From Kiritimatiellia bacterium (GTDB lineage Bacteria > Verrucomicrobiota > Kiritimatiellia > PWTM01): 64,000 nucleotides of DNA. The notes under the pieces are model-generated. The model was not told where the DNA came from. It saw only the letters and a program-made list of their open reading frames with translations, and made no database searches. Shown here in pieces: positions 1 to 8,535 of this stretch (position 1 is its first letter; every line of letters starts with the position of its first letter). The position numbers and the translations under genes are program-made. Location of the stretch: NCBI GenBank assembly GCA_026417735.1, contig JAOACR010000017.1, positions 62,001 to 126,000 of the forward strand. Reading direction: 5' to 3'.

Positions 1-773
1 AGTGGCACCACCGCGTGCGCACCCTTGTCTCCGTCCGGCCCGTCCACATCCAGCGCGAGGCGCCGGCCGGCGGCCGCAAACGAGTGGCAGTTCGCGCAGG
101 TCGGCAGATCGCGCAACACCACGCGCGACTCCCGCTCGTCGACGCGGCGCACGCGCCAACAGATCATCGGCAGCGCGTTTGGCGCGATCGGCTGGATCAC
201 CCCCTCGCGGGTTCGCGACGGCATCAGCGGCACGTCGCGATAGAACAGCGGCGCCCCGACCGGATCGCGCGACGTTCGAAACCGCACTTCGCCTCGAGAT
301 GCAGTTCCAACCCCCTCCACCACGATCCGCGCCTCGCGCTCCAGCGACCGCCGCCGGATCACCGCCCACTCCGCCTCCGCCGGCCGCCAGCCCTTCGCGC
401 TCGCGATCAGCGCGGGCAGCTCCGGCGCATTGTCCTCGCGCAGGCACATGGGATCGAGCTGTGGCTCCGCGCGACGGCCATCGCACTCAAACTGCATCTC
501 ACTGGGATCGTCGCCGAACCGGAAGGTGATCCGCCACCGCGTCGCGGGCGATTCGTCGTTCCAGAGCACTTCCGGCGCGACAATGTCACACGGGAACACC
601 GCGCCGGGCAGCGGGTAGACGATGCGGAGCACCGAAGCGGTCGGCGACGATGCGCCCACGCCCACCGCCCACATCATCGCCGCCGTGACCACCGCGCCCA
701 CCGCTGCGCACCGCCGCCGACGACGTGCACCCGCGGCTGCGGTGCACCCTCTCGCTCCGGCCAATCGTCGCAT
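1..773 (-). CDS. Exported PD40/TolB-like protein with a CxxCH heme-type motif (3' end outside window)
   Basis: I translated this frame by hand. From an ATG at 773 it stays open to the window edge for 257 codons, with an in-frame TGA upstream of the start. The N-terminus is arginine-rich and then hydrophobic (residues 22-43), so it is probably a signal peptide. A beta-rich domain follows. Residues 223-230 read LPTCANCH, a CxxCH c-type heme-binding motif, followed by a glycine/aspartate-rich segment (LDVDGPDGDK). From memory, this CANCHSF...DGP..DKG pattern marks PVC-group proteins whose missing C-terminal half carries PD40 (WD40-like) or TPR repeats. The gene begins 77 bases after the FAD oxidoreductase on the same strand, so the two are probably co-transcribed. 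A role in periplasmic electron transfer is inference. A GTG 18 bases upstream is an alternative start. Confidence 0.75.
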   Translation of the reverse strand, partial: MRRLAGARGCTAAAGARRRRRCAAVGAVVTAAMMWAVGVGASSPTASVLRIVYPLPGAVFPCDIVAPEVLWNDESPATRWRITFRFGDDPSEMQFECDGRRAEPQLDPMCLREDNAPELPALIASAKGWRPAEAEWAVIRRRSLEREARIVVEGVGTASRGEVRFRTSRDPVGAPLFYRDVPLMPSRTREGVIQPIAPNALPMICWRVRRVDERESRVVLRDLPTCANCHSFAAAGRRLALDVDGPDGDKGAHAVVP

Positions 774-850
774 CGGTCCGCAGGCTGCCACAGCATCTCT
801 TCGCTCTCAACCAGGCCGGAGGCCGCGGGCGATCCGCCGCGCGCAGCGGA

Positions 851-3535
851 TCACTCGCGATACGCGCGGATCTCGTACAGCCGGGCCTGCGGTGCGCCGC
901 GGGCGGCGGCCACCTCGACGCGAAGACGCCGCGCGATCACCGGCGCGAAGGCATGACGACGAAAACGTCGCCAGTTTTCCGTCTCGTGCACGAGCTCCCG
1001 CCACTGCCCGCCTCCGACCTCCGCCAGAACCCGGTACTCCTTCGCGGTCGCGGCGGCGCGAGGCTCGGGCGACGGGAAGCGACCGAAGATGTCTGTGTCC
1101 CATGTCAAGTGAACCACGTTGAGTTCCACGGGCCGCGGAAACTCCACCTCCAACCACTGGGGCAGCAGTGCGCGCCGGTCGCTGCGCCACTGGTGAAGCT
1201 GGTCGCCCTCAGGAACGCCCCATCCGTCCACCGCCGCGGCGGCGCCGCCGCCTCGCATCCGATGCGGAATGCCCACCGGCCGCACCAGATAGCTGCCCAC
1301 CGCCTCCGTCCACTCTCCCGGCCGTCCGTACCAGCGCCGGCCCCGCGTGCGATCGGTGAGACACCAGCTCAACCCCCGCGCCGCGCGCAGCTGCAGCCGG
1401 TAGGAAACGTGCGGTTCGAGCGCCTGCGGCAGCTCGAACGCCACCCAGCGGAAGTCGCGGTTGGTCACCGCCGTGCTCGTCACCATCGGCGGCGAGCCGG
1501 TGCAACTCAGCTCGAGCGCGGCCACCACGGGCACCTCCGCGGAAAGGCGCAGGACGATCCGCCGCACGCCGGAGCTCGCGGTCGCGATCTCCATTGCCCG
1601 GTCCACCGTCATCGGCGCCGGTTTCGGATCGGCGTCGGGGATCTCGAGCACTTCGAAGTCCTCCGCCTGCTCGCTGGAAGCCAGGACGCGTGCGCCGCGG
1701 CAGAGATTCGCGGGATCGTCGTCCGGAATCCCCGGGATCCAGCTATCCCATTTCACCAACAGCCGCTGAAGTTCGCGGATGCGGTGGGGGTGAAGGCCCC
1801 GCGGACCGACACGATCGCGATGGCACAGCGCCGCCGCAGCCCCCACCGCCTGCCCCATCAGGCCAATTGTCTGCATCAGGCGTGTCGAGCCGAGAGCGAC
1901 GTGCGTGACGCTGATGTGCCGCCCCGCCAGCAGCAGGTTGTGCACATCCTTCGCGTACAAGCAGCGATACGGAATCGTGTACGGCTGTTTCAGACGCGTA
2001 AAAATCGCCGGCGGGATCTCCTTGCCGTAGATCCCCTCGGGGGGGTGAATGTCGATCGGCCAGCCGCCATACGCGACGGCGTCTTCGAAGATGCGCCCTC
2101 CCTCCACGTCCTGCTGGGTCAGCACGTAATCGCCGAGGAAGCGACGCGACTCCCGCTTGCCGGCGACGATCGGCACCGGTGCGAGGCGGTAGTGGGTATT
2201 GCGGTCACGGTGCTCCGGATCGTGGTTTTTGGCCCAGTCGAACGCGCCGAAAATCACTCGTAGCAGTTCGTCCCGGATCTCCTCGGCCTCCGCGATGGTG
2301 TCGCGCAGCCCGCCGTATTCGATCCACCAGGTCCCCTGCACGAGGTTGTGCCGCCGTTGAACGAAGTGCTCCGCGCTGAACTTCACCGCAAACGGCGGGG
2401 GGCTGTAGGGCTGCGGGTCGGGCATCCGGATCGCATGATGGAGGATCGAGGTGCCCATCGTGTGGCGCGTCGCCTGCTCCGGCGCGCGTGACTCACCATA
2501 CTCGGAGCGCGCCTCCTCGCCGTGCCGGAAGGTGCAGCCCGCGCTGAACGCGATCGTGCCATCTCCTGTGCAGTCCGCAAACAACGGCGCCTCCAGTCGG
2601 TAGCGTGCCCCGGTGACGACGTCCTCGGCCTCCACCGCGACGATCCGGCGGCCGTCCATCACCGCGCGGTCGCCCTCAGTGTCCAGCAGCACCGTGAGAT
2701 TGGACGTCGCCGCGACGATGCGGTCCATCGCGGCGGACCAGTCGCCGCCGGCGCGGTGAAAGCCCTCCGCAATCTCCTCGCAGATGCCAGGCTCGCGGAA
2801 TGGCAGCACGTGAGAGGCAGCCCCGCCGGGGCCTACCCGGATCTCACGGCTGGCGTTGCCCCCCAGCACCGGTCGGTTCTGCACCAAGACCGTTCGCAAT
2901 CCCAGCCGCGCAGCCTGCACCGCCGCCGCAACGCCCCCGTACCCGCCACCAATCACCACGAAATCCGCGCGCTGCGTCGTCACGGGATACGGGCCGGTAC
3001 AAAACTCCCGCAGTCGCGCGAGCGCCTCGCCGCCGTCCGGCGGTGCAAACGCGAGATCGCGGCAAACCATCAATGCATCGCAGCGGCCGTAATATCCGGT
3101 CAGGTCGCGTAGCCGGATCGTCGTCTCGCCCGCGGGCAGATCGAACTCGCCACCGTCCACCCATCCCCACGGGCGGCGTTGGGTCCCGAAAATCGTCGGG
3201 GAGGGACGCTCACCCACCCACACGCGGAACCGGCCGGGAGAGGTCGCATCCCAGTCGAGGCAACGAACCCACAATCGCCAGCGGCCGGCGGTGGGGATTC
3301 GTATCCGCGTGACCGCATCAGCGACCGGCTCGCCGGTGCCGGCCGCGATCAAGTACGTCGAGCCCATCAGTTGCCGGAACTGAGCGTCGATCGTCCAGCC
3401 GCCGATATCCTGAAATCGCTCGGCTTCGAGCCACACGATGTCGGTCCGCTCGATTGCGGGGGCACAGATCGCAGCCGCCACCGCTCCCGCCCGCACCAGC
3501 GCGCGCACGATTCTCGGCCGCCGGCCGTATTCCAT
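851..3535 (-). CDS. Exported FAD-dependent oxidoreductase with a C-terminal F5/8C-like domain
   Basis: The protein has 894 aa. Residues 1-27 look like a signal peptide (RR, then a hydrophobic run). Residues 30-165 form a beta-rich, carbohydrate-binding-like domain. A dinucleotide-binding motif starts near residue 191 (VVIGGGYGG), followed by NASREIRVG, which is typical of the FAD_oxidored (PF12831) group. The last 140 or so residues look like a discoidin/F5-8C sugar-binding fold (QWLEVEF...AKEYRVLAE). Such proteins are common in polysaccharide-degrading PVC bacteria; the substrate is unknown and sugar oxidation is inference. I chose ATG 3535 because GGGGGG lies about 8 bases upstream. ATG 3589, just after the ferredoxin stop, is the alternative. 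The ferredoxin next to it could be its electron acceptor. Confidence 0.85.
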   Translation of the reverse strand: MEYGRRPRIVRALVRAGAVAAAICAPAIERTDIVWLEAERFQDIGGWTIDAQFRQLMGSTYLIAAGTGEPVADAVTRIRIPTAGRWRLWVRCLDWDATSPGRFRVWVGERPSPTIFGTQRRPWGWVDGGEFDLPAGETTIRLRDLTGYYGRCDALMVCRDLAFAPPDGGEALARLREFCTGPYPVTTQRADFVVIGGGYGGVAAAVQAARLGLRTVLVQNRPVLGGNASREIRVGPGGAASHVLPFREPGICEEIAEGFHRAGGDWSAAMDRIVAATSNLTVLLDTEGDRAVMDGRRIVAVEAEDVVTGARYRLEAPLFADCTGDGTIAFSAGCTFRHGEEARSEYGESRAPEQATRHTMGTSILHHAIRMPDPQPYSPPPFAVKFSAEHFVQRRHNLVQGTWWIEYGGLRDTIAEAEEIRDELLRVIFGAFDWAKNHDPEHRDRNTHYRLAPVPIVAGKRESRRFLGDYVLTQQDVEGGRIFEDAVAYGGWPIDIHPPEGIYGKEIPPAIFTRLKQPYTIPYRCLYAKDVHNLLLAGRHISVTHVALGSTRLMQTIGLMGQAVGAAAALCHRDRVGPRGLHPHRIRELQRLLVKWDSWIPGIPDDDPANLCRGARVLASSEQAEDFEVLEIPDADPKPAPMTVDRAMEIATASSGVRRIVLRLSAEVPVVAALELSCTGSPPMVTSTAVTNRDFRWVAFELPQALEPHVSYRLQLRAARGLSWCLTDRTRGRRWYGRPGEWTEAVGSYLVRPVGIPHRMRGGGAAAAVDGWGVPEGDQLHQWRSDRRALLPQWLEVEFPRPVELNVVHLTWDTDIFGRFPSPEPRAAATAKEYRVLAEVGGGQWRELVHETENWRRFRRHAFAPVIARRLRVEVAAARGAPQARLYEIRAYRE

Positions 3536-3591
3536 CGCATCGCCCCCCGTCGCGCCGCCGGCGATGGCCCGCACGAGCGGTCGAGCCATAC

Positions 3592-3885
3592 TCAGTCGAG
3601 CTGCGGCGCGACGTCGTCGAGAATCGCGGGCACGTCGGCCTCTGTCACGCCCGAGTACCACCGGCCGAGCGGGTGCACCATCACGTTCGGCCCCTGCGCA
3701 CAAAGGCCCATACACCCGGAATGCGACACCCGAACCCGGCCCTTCCAGCCACGCGCCTCCACCGCGGCCTTCAGCGCGTCCTTGAGCCGCATCTGCAGCT
3801 CATTGCCACACGCCTTCGAACCATCCTCCCGCCGGTTCACACACACCCAGATGTGAATACGATAGGGCGTCGGCTGCGATCGCAT
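3592..3885 (-). CDS. Thioredoxin-like 2Fe-2S ferredoxin
   Basis: A 97-aa protein with four cysteines at 15, 26, 58 and 62 (C-x10-C ... C-x3-C). This is the ligand pattern of the thioredoxin-fold 2Fe-2S ferredoxins (Shethna-type, NuoE C-terminal-like). The second pair sits in SGCMGLCAQGP, a highly typical context. No signal peptide is seen, so it should be cytoplasmic, whereas the oxidoreductase downstream appears exported; this makes direct electron transfer between them uncertain. It lies 18 bases after the barrel-protein gene and 56 bases before the oxidoreductase, all on the minus strand, consistent with one operon. Confidence 0.88.
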   Translation of the reverse strand: MRSQPTPYRIHIWVCVNRREDGSKACGNELQMRLKDALKAAVEARGWKGRVRVSHSGCMGLCAQGPNVMVHPLGRWYSGVTEADVPAILDDVAPQLD

Positions 3886-3903
3886 CGGCGCCTCCTCAAA
3901 GAA

Positions 3904-4704
3904 TCACTCGAACATCACCGCGGTCTTTGCGCCGAGGATGAGATTGTTGTCAATGTCGTCGCCCATCTCCGCGCCCGCGTACACGCTCAGCTGCCATCTC
4001 GGCGCCGGCCGGTACACCAGGCCGCCCAGCGCCCACGTCCGGTCGGTCCCCTCGCTAACGGTCGAGGACTCGTACCGCACCTCCCCGAGCAGCGAGAACT
4101 CGGGCAGATACAGGTTCGGCCGGTCCCCGGCGAGCTTCTTGGAGTACACAAAGTTGTACAGCACCGCCCCGCCGATCTGAAAACTGTTGTCGGTTTCCGA
4201 CCGCGCGACGAACGCACCGTCCGCGACGAAGTCCCAGTGGTCCGCCACCGTGGTGCCCAGCGCAATGCCGAACCGCGCGGTGGTCTCGCCGGCGCCGAGC
4301 CCCTCGTCCTCATCGCCCGTCGGCAACAGCACCCGCGCGTAGGGCATCACATACGGATAGCCGAGCGCACCGCGCCAGCCGACGAGATCCACTCCCAGCC
4401 CGATGTCCCCCAGCCCATAGCTGACCGAGTCGAGCATCTCGGAGCGGGCCGCCGGGACCGTGAGATTCAAACTGAAGTCACGCGTCACGCCGAACCGCGC
4501 GTACGGAATCAACGCGCCGAGATTGTCGTCGGAGTGGAACGACGTCGGGTCGGTGATTTCCTGGTACACCAACTCCAGGCCCACCTCCCAACCCTGCGCG
4601 GCCGGCACCCGGCCCTCGCGATTGAGGAGCGTGCGGATCGGTTCCGCTCCCGCACCGCCGGCCACCAGCACCGCCGCCACCCACAACCACCCGCATTTTT
4701 TCAT
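3904..4704 (-). CDS. Outer-membrane beta-barrel protein, transporter-like
   Basis: A 266-aa protein with a clean signal peptide (MKKCGWLWVAAVLVAGGAGA, cleavage near 20). It is followed by alternating amphipathic strands rich in aromatic and glycine residues (VGLELVYQEI, IPYARFGVTRDFSLNLTVPA, LGGLVYRPAPRWQLSVYAGAE). The layout resembles the Phenol_MetA_deg/transporter barrel family, but no specific substrate can be read. GAGGAG lies 9 bases before the ATG. It is the first gene of the minus-strand cluster that continues with the ferredoxin and the FAD oxidoreductase. Confidence 0.75.
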   Translation of the reverse strand: MKKCGWLWVAAVLVAGGAGAEPIRTLLNREGRVPAAQGWEVGLELVYQEITDPTSFHSDDNLGALIPYARFGVTRDFSLNLTVPAARSEMLDSVSYGLGDIGLGVDLVGWRGALGYPYVMPYARVLLPTGDEDEGLGAGETTARFGIALGTTVADHWDFVADGAFVARSETDNSFQIGGAVLYNFVYSKKLAGDRPNLYLPEFSLLGEVRYESSTVSEGTDRTWALGGLVYRPAPRWQLSVYAGAEMGDDIDNNLILGAKTAVMFE

Positions 4705-4752
4705 CGTCGCACTCTCCTCTCGGCGTCGCGCTGAGCGCGCCCCATGTCGCCC

Positions 4753-4782
4753 ACTCTACCGCACGCCCGCTCGAAGCCGCAA
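4753..4782 (-). promoter_or_regulatory. Sigma70-type promoter for the barrel-ferredoxin-oxidoreductase cluster
   Basis: On the minus strand TTGCGG (4777-4782) is followed after 18 bases by TAGAGT (4753-4758). The barrel gene starts at 4704, leaving a leader of about 40 bases that carries GAGGAG. The opposite-strand promoter at 4799-4827 makes this a divergent promoter pair. Confidence 0.5.
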
Positions 4783-4798
4783 GCAGCGCCGCCACGGG

Positions 4799-4827
4799 TT
4801 TCCGCCCCCGCGTGGCCGCGCTATGCT
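4799..4827 (+). promoter_or_regulatory. Promoter placing the start site at the ATG (leaderless)
   Basis: TTTCCG (4799-4804), a 17-base spacer, then TATGCT (4822-4827). Only 7 bases separate the -10 box from ATG 4835, so transcription should begin at or next to the start codon. No Shine-Dalgarno sequence is seen there. Confidence 0.5.
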
Positions 4828-4834
4828 GGCCGGC

Positions 4835-5707
4835 ATGTCCGCGGACGGTTACGAGCTTCTCGACTCCGGCAATGGCCGGAAACTCGAGCGCTTTGGCACC
4901 GTGGTGCTCGACCGCCCCGCCGCGCAGGCGCTCTGGCGTCCGTCACGTCCCGCGAGCGTATGGGCCACGGCCGACGCAATCTTTGACCGCACCGACCGCA
5001 TGGCCTGGACGGTCCGCACCCGACTGCCATCCGAGTGGCGGATTGCGCTCGACGGTCTCCACTTCCGGCTGAGCGCCACGGACTTCGGCCATCTCGGCAT
5101 CTTTCCGGAACAGCGCCAGATGTGGCAGTGGATCCGACGGTGCATCGGAGAGGCCCGTGCGCGTTCTCCTCATGGCGCGCCGTCACTGCTCAATCTCTTT
5201 GCCTACTCCGGCGGCGCGACCCTCGCCGCATTGGCTGCCGGCGCACAGGTGTGCCATGTGGACGCCTCCCGCGGCATGGTCCAGTGGGCGCGCCAAAACG
5301 CCGCGCTGAATCAACTGGAGACCGCACCGGTCCGATGGATCGTGGATGACGTGCACAAGTTCCTGCGTCGTGAAGCGCGGCGGGACCGTCGCTATCATGC
5401 GATCGTGCTCGACCCACCGACGTTCGGCCGTGGCACAGGTGGCGAGGTGTATAAGATCGAACGCGATTTGATGACAACGCTGGACCTCTGCTGCGCCGTA
5501 CTCGCGGCCCGCCCGCTCTTCGTGCTGCTTTCCGCGCACACGCCGGGGTTGACGCCCATCGGGCTGGCGAACGCGCTCCGCCAAGCGTTGAAGGAGCTGG
5601 ATGGAGTCATCGCGTGCGGCGAGTTGACATTGACCGGTCAGGAGGGCGTGCCGCCGTTGCCCAGCGGCGCATGGGCCCGCTGGACACCCCGGGAGGCCCG
5701 AGCGTGA
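4835..5707 (+). CDS. Class I SAM-dependent methyltransferase, RlmI/RlmK-like
   Basis: A 290-aa protein. SAM motif I is at residues 119-127 (LNLFAYSGG), the acidic motif at HVDAS (141-145), and the catalytic DPPTFGRG loop at 193-200. This set matches the Methyltrans_SAM (PF10672) family of 23S rRNA cytosine methyltransferases such as RlmI. The usual N-terminal PUA domain is absent; only about 80 residues precede the core. rRNA is therefore the likely but unproven substrate. The start is set by the -10 box just upstream; an in-frame ATG at 4823 lies inside that box. The stop overlaps the GTG of the next gene (GTGA). Confidence 0.85.
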   Translation: MSADGYELLDSGNGRKLERFGTVVLDRPAAQALWRPSRPASVWATADAIFDRTDRMAWTVRTRLPSEWRIALDGLHFRLSATDFGHLGIFPEQRQMWQWIRRCIGEARARSPHGAPSLLNLFAYSGGATLAALAAGAQVCHVDASRGMVQWARQNAALNQLETAPVRWIVDDVHKFLRREARRDRRYHAIVLDPPTFGRGTGGEVYKIERDLMTTLDLCCAVLAARPLFVLLSAHTPGLTPIGLANALRQALKELDGVIACGELTLTGQEGVPPLPSGAWARWTPREARA

Positions 5708-6462
5708 AAGAGCTGTGCCTCCGGGTGGGGAGGGAGGGCCGCCAGTTGCTGCAAGCTGCGGCCGCCCTGGCCCGTGAGCGCCCCGCTCGGGTGCTAACCA
5801 TGTTGGCCGCGACGGCGCTGGTTGGTCTGGCCTCGTGGCGTTGGGATCCCGTGCTCGCCGCGGCGGCGCGCGACCGGCTCAGTCCAGCCGCCCGGCGATG
5901 GGCCGGACACGTCCGCACGTGGGGAGCGTTCAATGATACGGCGGCCTTCGTGGCGGTCACGTGGGCGCTCGGCCGCATTCGCCACAAGCCGGCTTGGCGC
6001 CGTGCCGCACTTGCGGCACTCTTGGCGGCCGCGGCGGCCGGCATCGGTGTGAACTCGTTGCGCGTCACACTCGGCCGTCCCCGACCGAGGGCGGGACTGC
6101 CAGATCGGTTCACCGGCCCTTCGCTGAAATGGAACCGCCAGAGTTTTCCATCCGGCCACAGCGGCGCGTCCTTTGCCTCCGCCACCGCGCTGGCCGTCGC
6201 CGCCCCGCCGGTTGGCGGCGTCGCGCTGCTCAGCGCAGGTACGGTCGCCGCTGCGAGCGTTGCGAACCGGAGCCACTACCTGAGCGACGTGCTGGTCGGC
6301 AGCGGACTCGGCGTGATGTTCGGATGGCTCTTTGGCGCCGCGGCCCGCAGTCTGTCCGCCGACCTGGACAATAAACACACCGTCCCGTCCGTTGAGCAAA
6401 TTGAGGCCCGGGGAGCTTCGGATGAGCTCGCTGAAGGGCCTGCAGGAAAGGATCAGCGATGA
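5704..6462 (+). CDS. PAP2-family membrane phosphatase
   Basis: A 252-aa integral membrane protein. It has the three PAP2 signature blocks: LRVTLGRPRPRAG (KxxxxxxRP-like), FPSGHSGAS (PSGH) and NRSHYLSDVLVG (SRxxxxxHxxxD-like). Substrates in this family are lipid phosphates such as undecaprenyl diphosphate or phosphatidic acid; which one applies here cannot be read. The start is GTG 5704, because GGGAGG lies 7 bases upstream and the codon overlaps the upstream stop as GTGA, indicating translational coupling. In-frame ATG 5671 is a weaker option. Confidence 0.87.
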   Translation: MKELCLRVGREGRQLLQAAAALARERPARVLTMLAATALVGLASWRWDPVLAAAARDRLSPAARRWAGHVRTWGAFNDTAAFVAVTWALGRIRHKPAWRRAALAALLAAAAAGIGVNSLRVTLGRPRPRAGLPDRFTGPSLKWNRQSFPSGHSGASFASATALAVAAPPVGGVALLSAGTVAAASVANRSHYLSDVLVGSGLGVMFGWLFGAAARSLSADLDNKHTVPSVEQIEARGASDELAEGPAGKDQR

Positions 6463-7220
6463 GACGATATCCAGACATCCTGTTGGCCGGCCTGCTGGCC
6501 GGTGTGATGTTTGGCATCGGCCGGGCGGAAGAGAGGCCGGCCGAACGCCGCATTTCACGTGAACGCCCGGCGGCCGAACGAGCTCGTCGCCGAGAGGCTG
6601 GAGAGATTGTGGAAGGCCGCCGCGAGCGCCCCGTTCCCCCAGTGGGAGAAGCGCGCCGCGGCGGCGCAGCAGACGAGCAGGAACCCCAGTGGGCAGAACT
6701 CCTGAAGCGGTTCGACAAGGACGGCGACGGCCAGCTCAACGAGGAAGAACGCAAGGCCGCTCGTGCCGCCTGGGAAGCCCGCTCCAGCGAGCGCGAACAA
6801 GTGATGCGCCGCGAAATGCTCAAGCGGTTCGACAAGGACGGCGACGGCCAGCTCAACGAGGAAGAGCGCAAGGCCGCTCGTGCCGCCTGGGAAGCGCAGG
6901 GCGGTGAGCGAACGGAGGCCAGACGCCGCGAAATACTCCAACGTTTCGACAAAGATGGCGACGGCCAGCTCAACGAGGAGGAGCGCAAGGCCGCATGGGC
7001 AGCTTGGCAGCAGCAGCAAGGACCTATCCCTGAGCGCCTGCGTGGCCGGATTCTCGAGCGGTTTGACAAGGACGGCGATGGCCGGCTCAACGACGAGGAA
7101 CGGAAGGCCGCCGAGGCCGCGATGCGAGAACTGCGTGAGCGTGGCAGCCGGCGGGGCGATGCAGACCGCCCGAACACGGAGCCGGCGGCCGACGCGCCGA
7201 AAGTCGGCCCGACCATCTGA
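6459..7220 (+). CDS. Exported protein with four EF-hand calcium loops
   Basis: A 253-aa protein with an N-terminal signal peptide (hydrophobic residues 7-22) and a charged linker. Four near-identical EF-hand loops of the form DKDGDGQLNEEE start at residues 86, 125, 164 and 203, exactly 39 residues apart. Each loop is followed by an alanine/arginine helix (RKAARAAWEA). The last copy is slightly diverged (GRLNDEE). It should bind calcium in the periplasm or outside the cell. ATG 6459 overlaps the PAP2 stop (ATGA), with GGAAAGG just upstream. The protein may sense or buffer calcium in connection with the PAP2 phosphatase; that link is only contextual. Confidence 0.88.
   Translation: MRRYPDILLAGLLAGVMFGIGRAEERPAERRISRERPAAERARRREAGEIVEGRRERPVPPVGEARRGGAADEQEPQWAELLKRFDKDGDGQLNEEERKAARAAWEARSSEREQVMRREMLKRFDKDGDGQLNEEERKAARAAWEAQGGERTEARRREILQRFDKDGDGQLNEEERKAAWAAWQQQQGPIPERLRGRILERFDKDGDGRLNDEERKAAEAAMRELRERGSRRGDADRPNTEPAADAPKVGPTI
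6699..7166 (+). repeat. Four 117-bp tandem repeats coding for EF-hands
   Basis: The repeat units start at about 6699, 6816, 6933 and 7050, each exactly 117 bases (39 codons). The first two are almost identical over the segment from gcggttcgacaag to gccgcctggg; the fourth has diverged most. This fits recent in-frame duplication. Confidence 0.9.
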
Positions 7221-7243
7221 ACCTCACTAAGGAATTCCACCGC

Positions 7244-7272
7244 CGCCGCCCGGTCGCTGCAGCCGGGCGGCG
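7244..7272 (+). terminator. Rho-independent terminator
   Basis: A 10-bp GC stem (CGCCGCCCGG, 7244-7253, pairing with 7263-7272) with a 9-base loop, followed by CCG and TTTT (7276-7279). It lies 23 bases after the EF-hand gene and should end the methyltransferase-PAP2-EF-hand transcript. Confidence 0.85.
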
Positions 7273-7299
7273 CCGTTTTCGAGGCGCCTCTCCGACGTT

Positions 7300-8535
7300 T
7301 CAGAGGCGCGGGGGGCGCAGCGAGGGGCCCACGGGCGAGTCAGCGGGAGGGAAGCGCGAAGTCCCCCACTGAGCTGCCTCTGCGATCAACAGCCCAAGCC
7401 CCGTGCCCAACCAGTTCATCATCGCGCCCCGGATACCTGGCCCACGAGTGATCGTGAGACATTGGATCAGTTCAGCGGCCAACCCGTAGATGAGCAAACC
7501 GGCGACCACCGGCAGAGATCGATGCCACTGCGTCCCTGACGCGACCAGCCGGATGCCGAAGCAACGCGCCGTCACCAGCGCCAGCACTGCAAACAGCGCA
7601 AGGTGAGCGGCCGCGTGCAAGTCCATGTTCGCGATCATTGCGCGCCAGCGAGAGGGCGCAACCGGCCGGCGCAGCGTCGCAGGGGGCGGTCGCGGATCAG
7701 ACGGAGTTACCGCCGCGTTGCGAACGGCGGCGTCACCGGTGATGCGGTCCGCTGGCGTCGGTTGCCCGCCGATCCACAACTCCACCGGGTGAAACCACGA
7801 CTCCGGCATCGTCACCGCGAGGAGGATCAGAGCGCCGACGAGCAGAACGGCGCGTCCGCCACGCCGCTGAAGCAGGCGGAGCCGCCAAATCGCGATGAGC
7901 GCGCCGCTCAGCCACACTGTCCACCATGCGCCGGTGATCCAGGGCGCCTCCGCACGCCTGCACAACGGCACCGCGGAAAGGTCGGCCACCTCCACGATGC
8001 CGCTGACGCCGCCATGGGTGACCGCTAGCCGGGCCGTTGTGGCCCAATCGGGCAGGACCAGCGGGCGTCCCGCCTCATGCCACTCCCGCGTCCCGTAGAG
8101 GCTGGCAGCAACGTGGGGCACGTCGTACCGCCATCGCCCCTCCGCGTCGGTGACGCAGAGCGTCACCCGCGCGGTTTGGTACCGCTGTTCGCCATGAACA
8201 ACACCTTCCCCCCGCCAGACAACCCGGACCATGACAGTGCGCTGCGTTGGAAGCGCGGCGGTTGTCCAGGCGACGGAGGGCGTGGGCCCGTGGCCCGCAA
8301 CCAGGCGCACGCATGCCCTTTGGCTGTCCTCGAGAAGCAGGACCCCCGGCGCGGACCAGCCTGCCCATGGCGATTGGCGGGCGGCCTCCGGTGTCGCCGG
8401 CCAGGGGGGCGACCAGGTCGAAGCGGCCGGCGCGTAGGGGGAGTAGACCGAGAAAAACGCGGCCATTGCCATCACGCCCGCCAGAGCCGCCCAGAGGCCG
8501 CGCGGCCGGAGGGCGTCGTCGGAAAGGTCTGTCAT
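7300..8535 (-). CDS. Membrane protein with a C-terminal VanZ-like domain
   Basis: A 411-aa protein. One N-terminal membrane helix (residues about 15-35) precedes a beta-rich extracytoplasmic region of about 170 residues. Several helices follow, and the VanZ-like block lies at the C-terminus (HLALFAVLALVTARC ... GLAAELIQCLTITRG ... MNWLGTGLGLLIAEA). VanZ proteins are linked to glycopeptide resistance or envelope functions, but most are uncharacterised. The usual aspartate before the N..G motif is missing here (RGAMMNWLG). ATG 8535 overlaps the stop of the upstream Gfo/Idh/MocA gene, so the long N-terminal extension of the reading frame is not used. Confidence 0.75.
   Translation of the reverse strand: MTDLSDDALRPRGLWAALAGVMAMAAFFSVYSPYAPAASTWSPPWPATPEAARQSPWAGWSAPGVLLLEDSQRACVRLVAGHGPTPSVAWTTAALPTQRTVMVRVVWRGEGVVHGEQRYQTARVTLCVTDAEGRWRYDVPHVAASLYGTREWHEAGRPLVLPDWATTARLAVTHGGVSGIVEVADLSAVPLCRRAEAPWITGAWWTVWLSGALIAIWRLRLLQRRGGRAVLLVGALILLAVTMPESWFHPVELWIGGQPTPADRITGDAAVRNAAVTPSDPRPPPATLRRPVAPSRWRAMIANMDLHAAAHLALFAVLALVTARCFGIRLVASGTQWHRSLPVVAGLLIYGLAAELIQCLTITRGPGIRGAMMNWLGTGLGLLIAEAAQWGTSRFPPADSPVGPSLRPPRL

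Noticed and set aside
725-2263. Long plus-strand frame (512 codons) opposite the FAD oxidoreductase
   Set aside because: It is antisense to a protein with clear FAD motifs, is rich in Arg/Pro/His, and matches nothing.
6699-7166. Possible CRISPR or VNTR array
   Set aside because: The repeats have no spacers and are in frame with EF-hand loops, so they are coding repeats.
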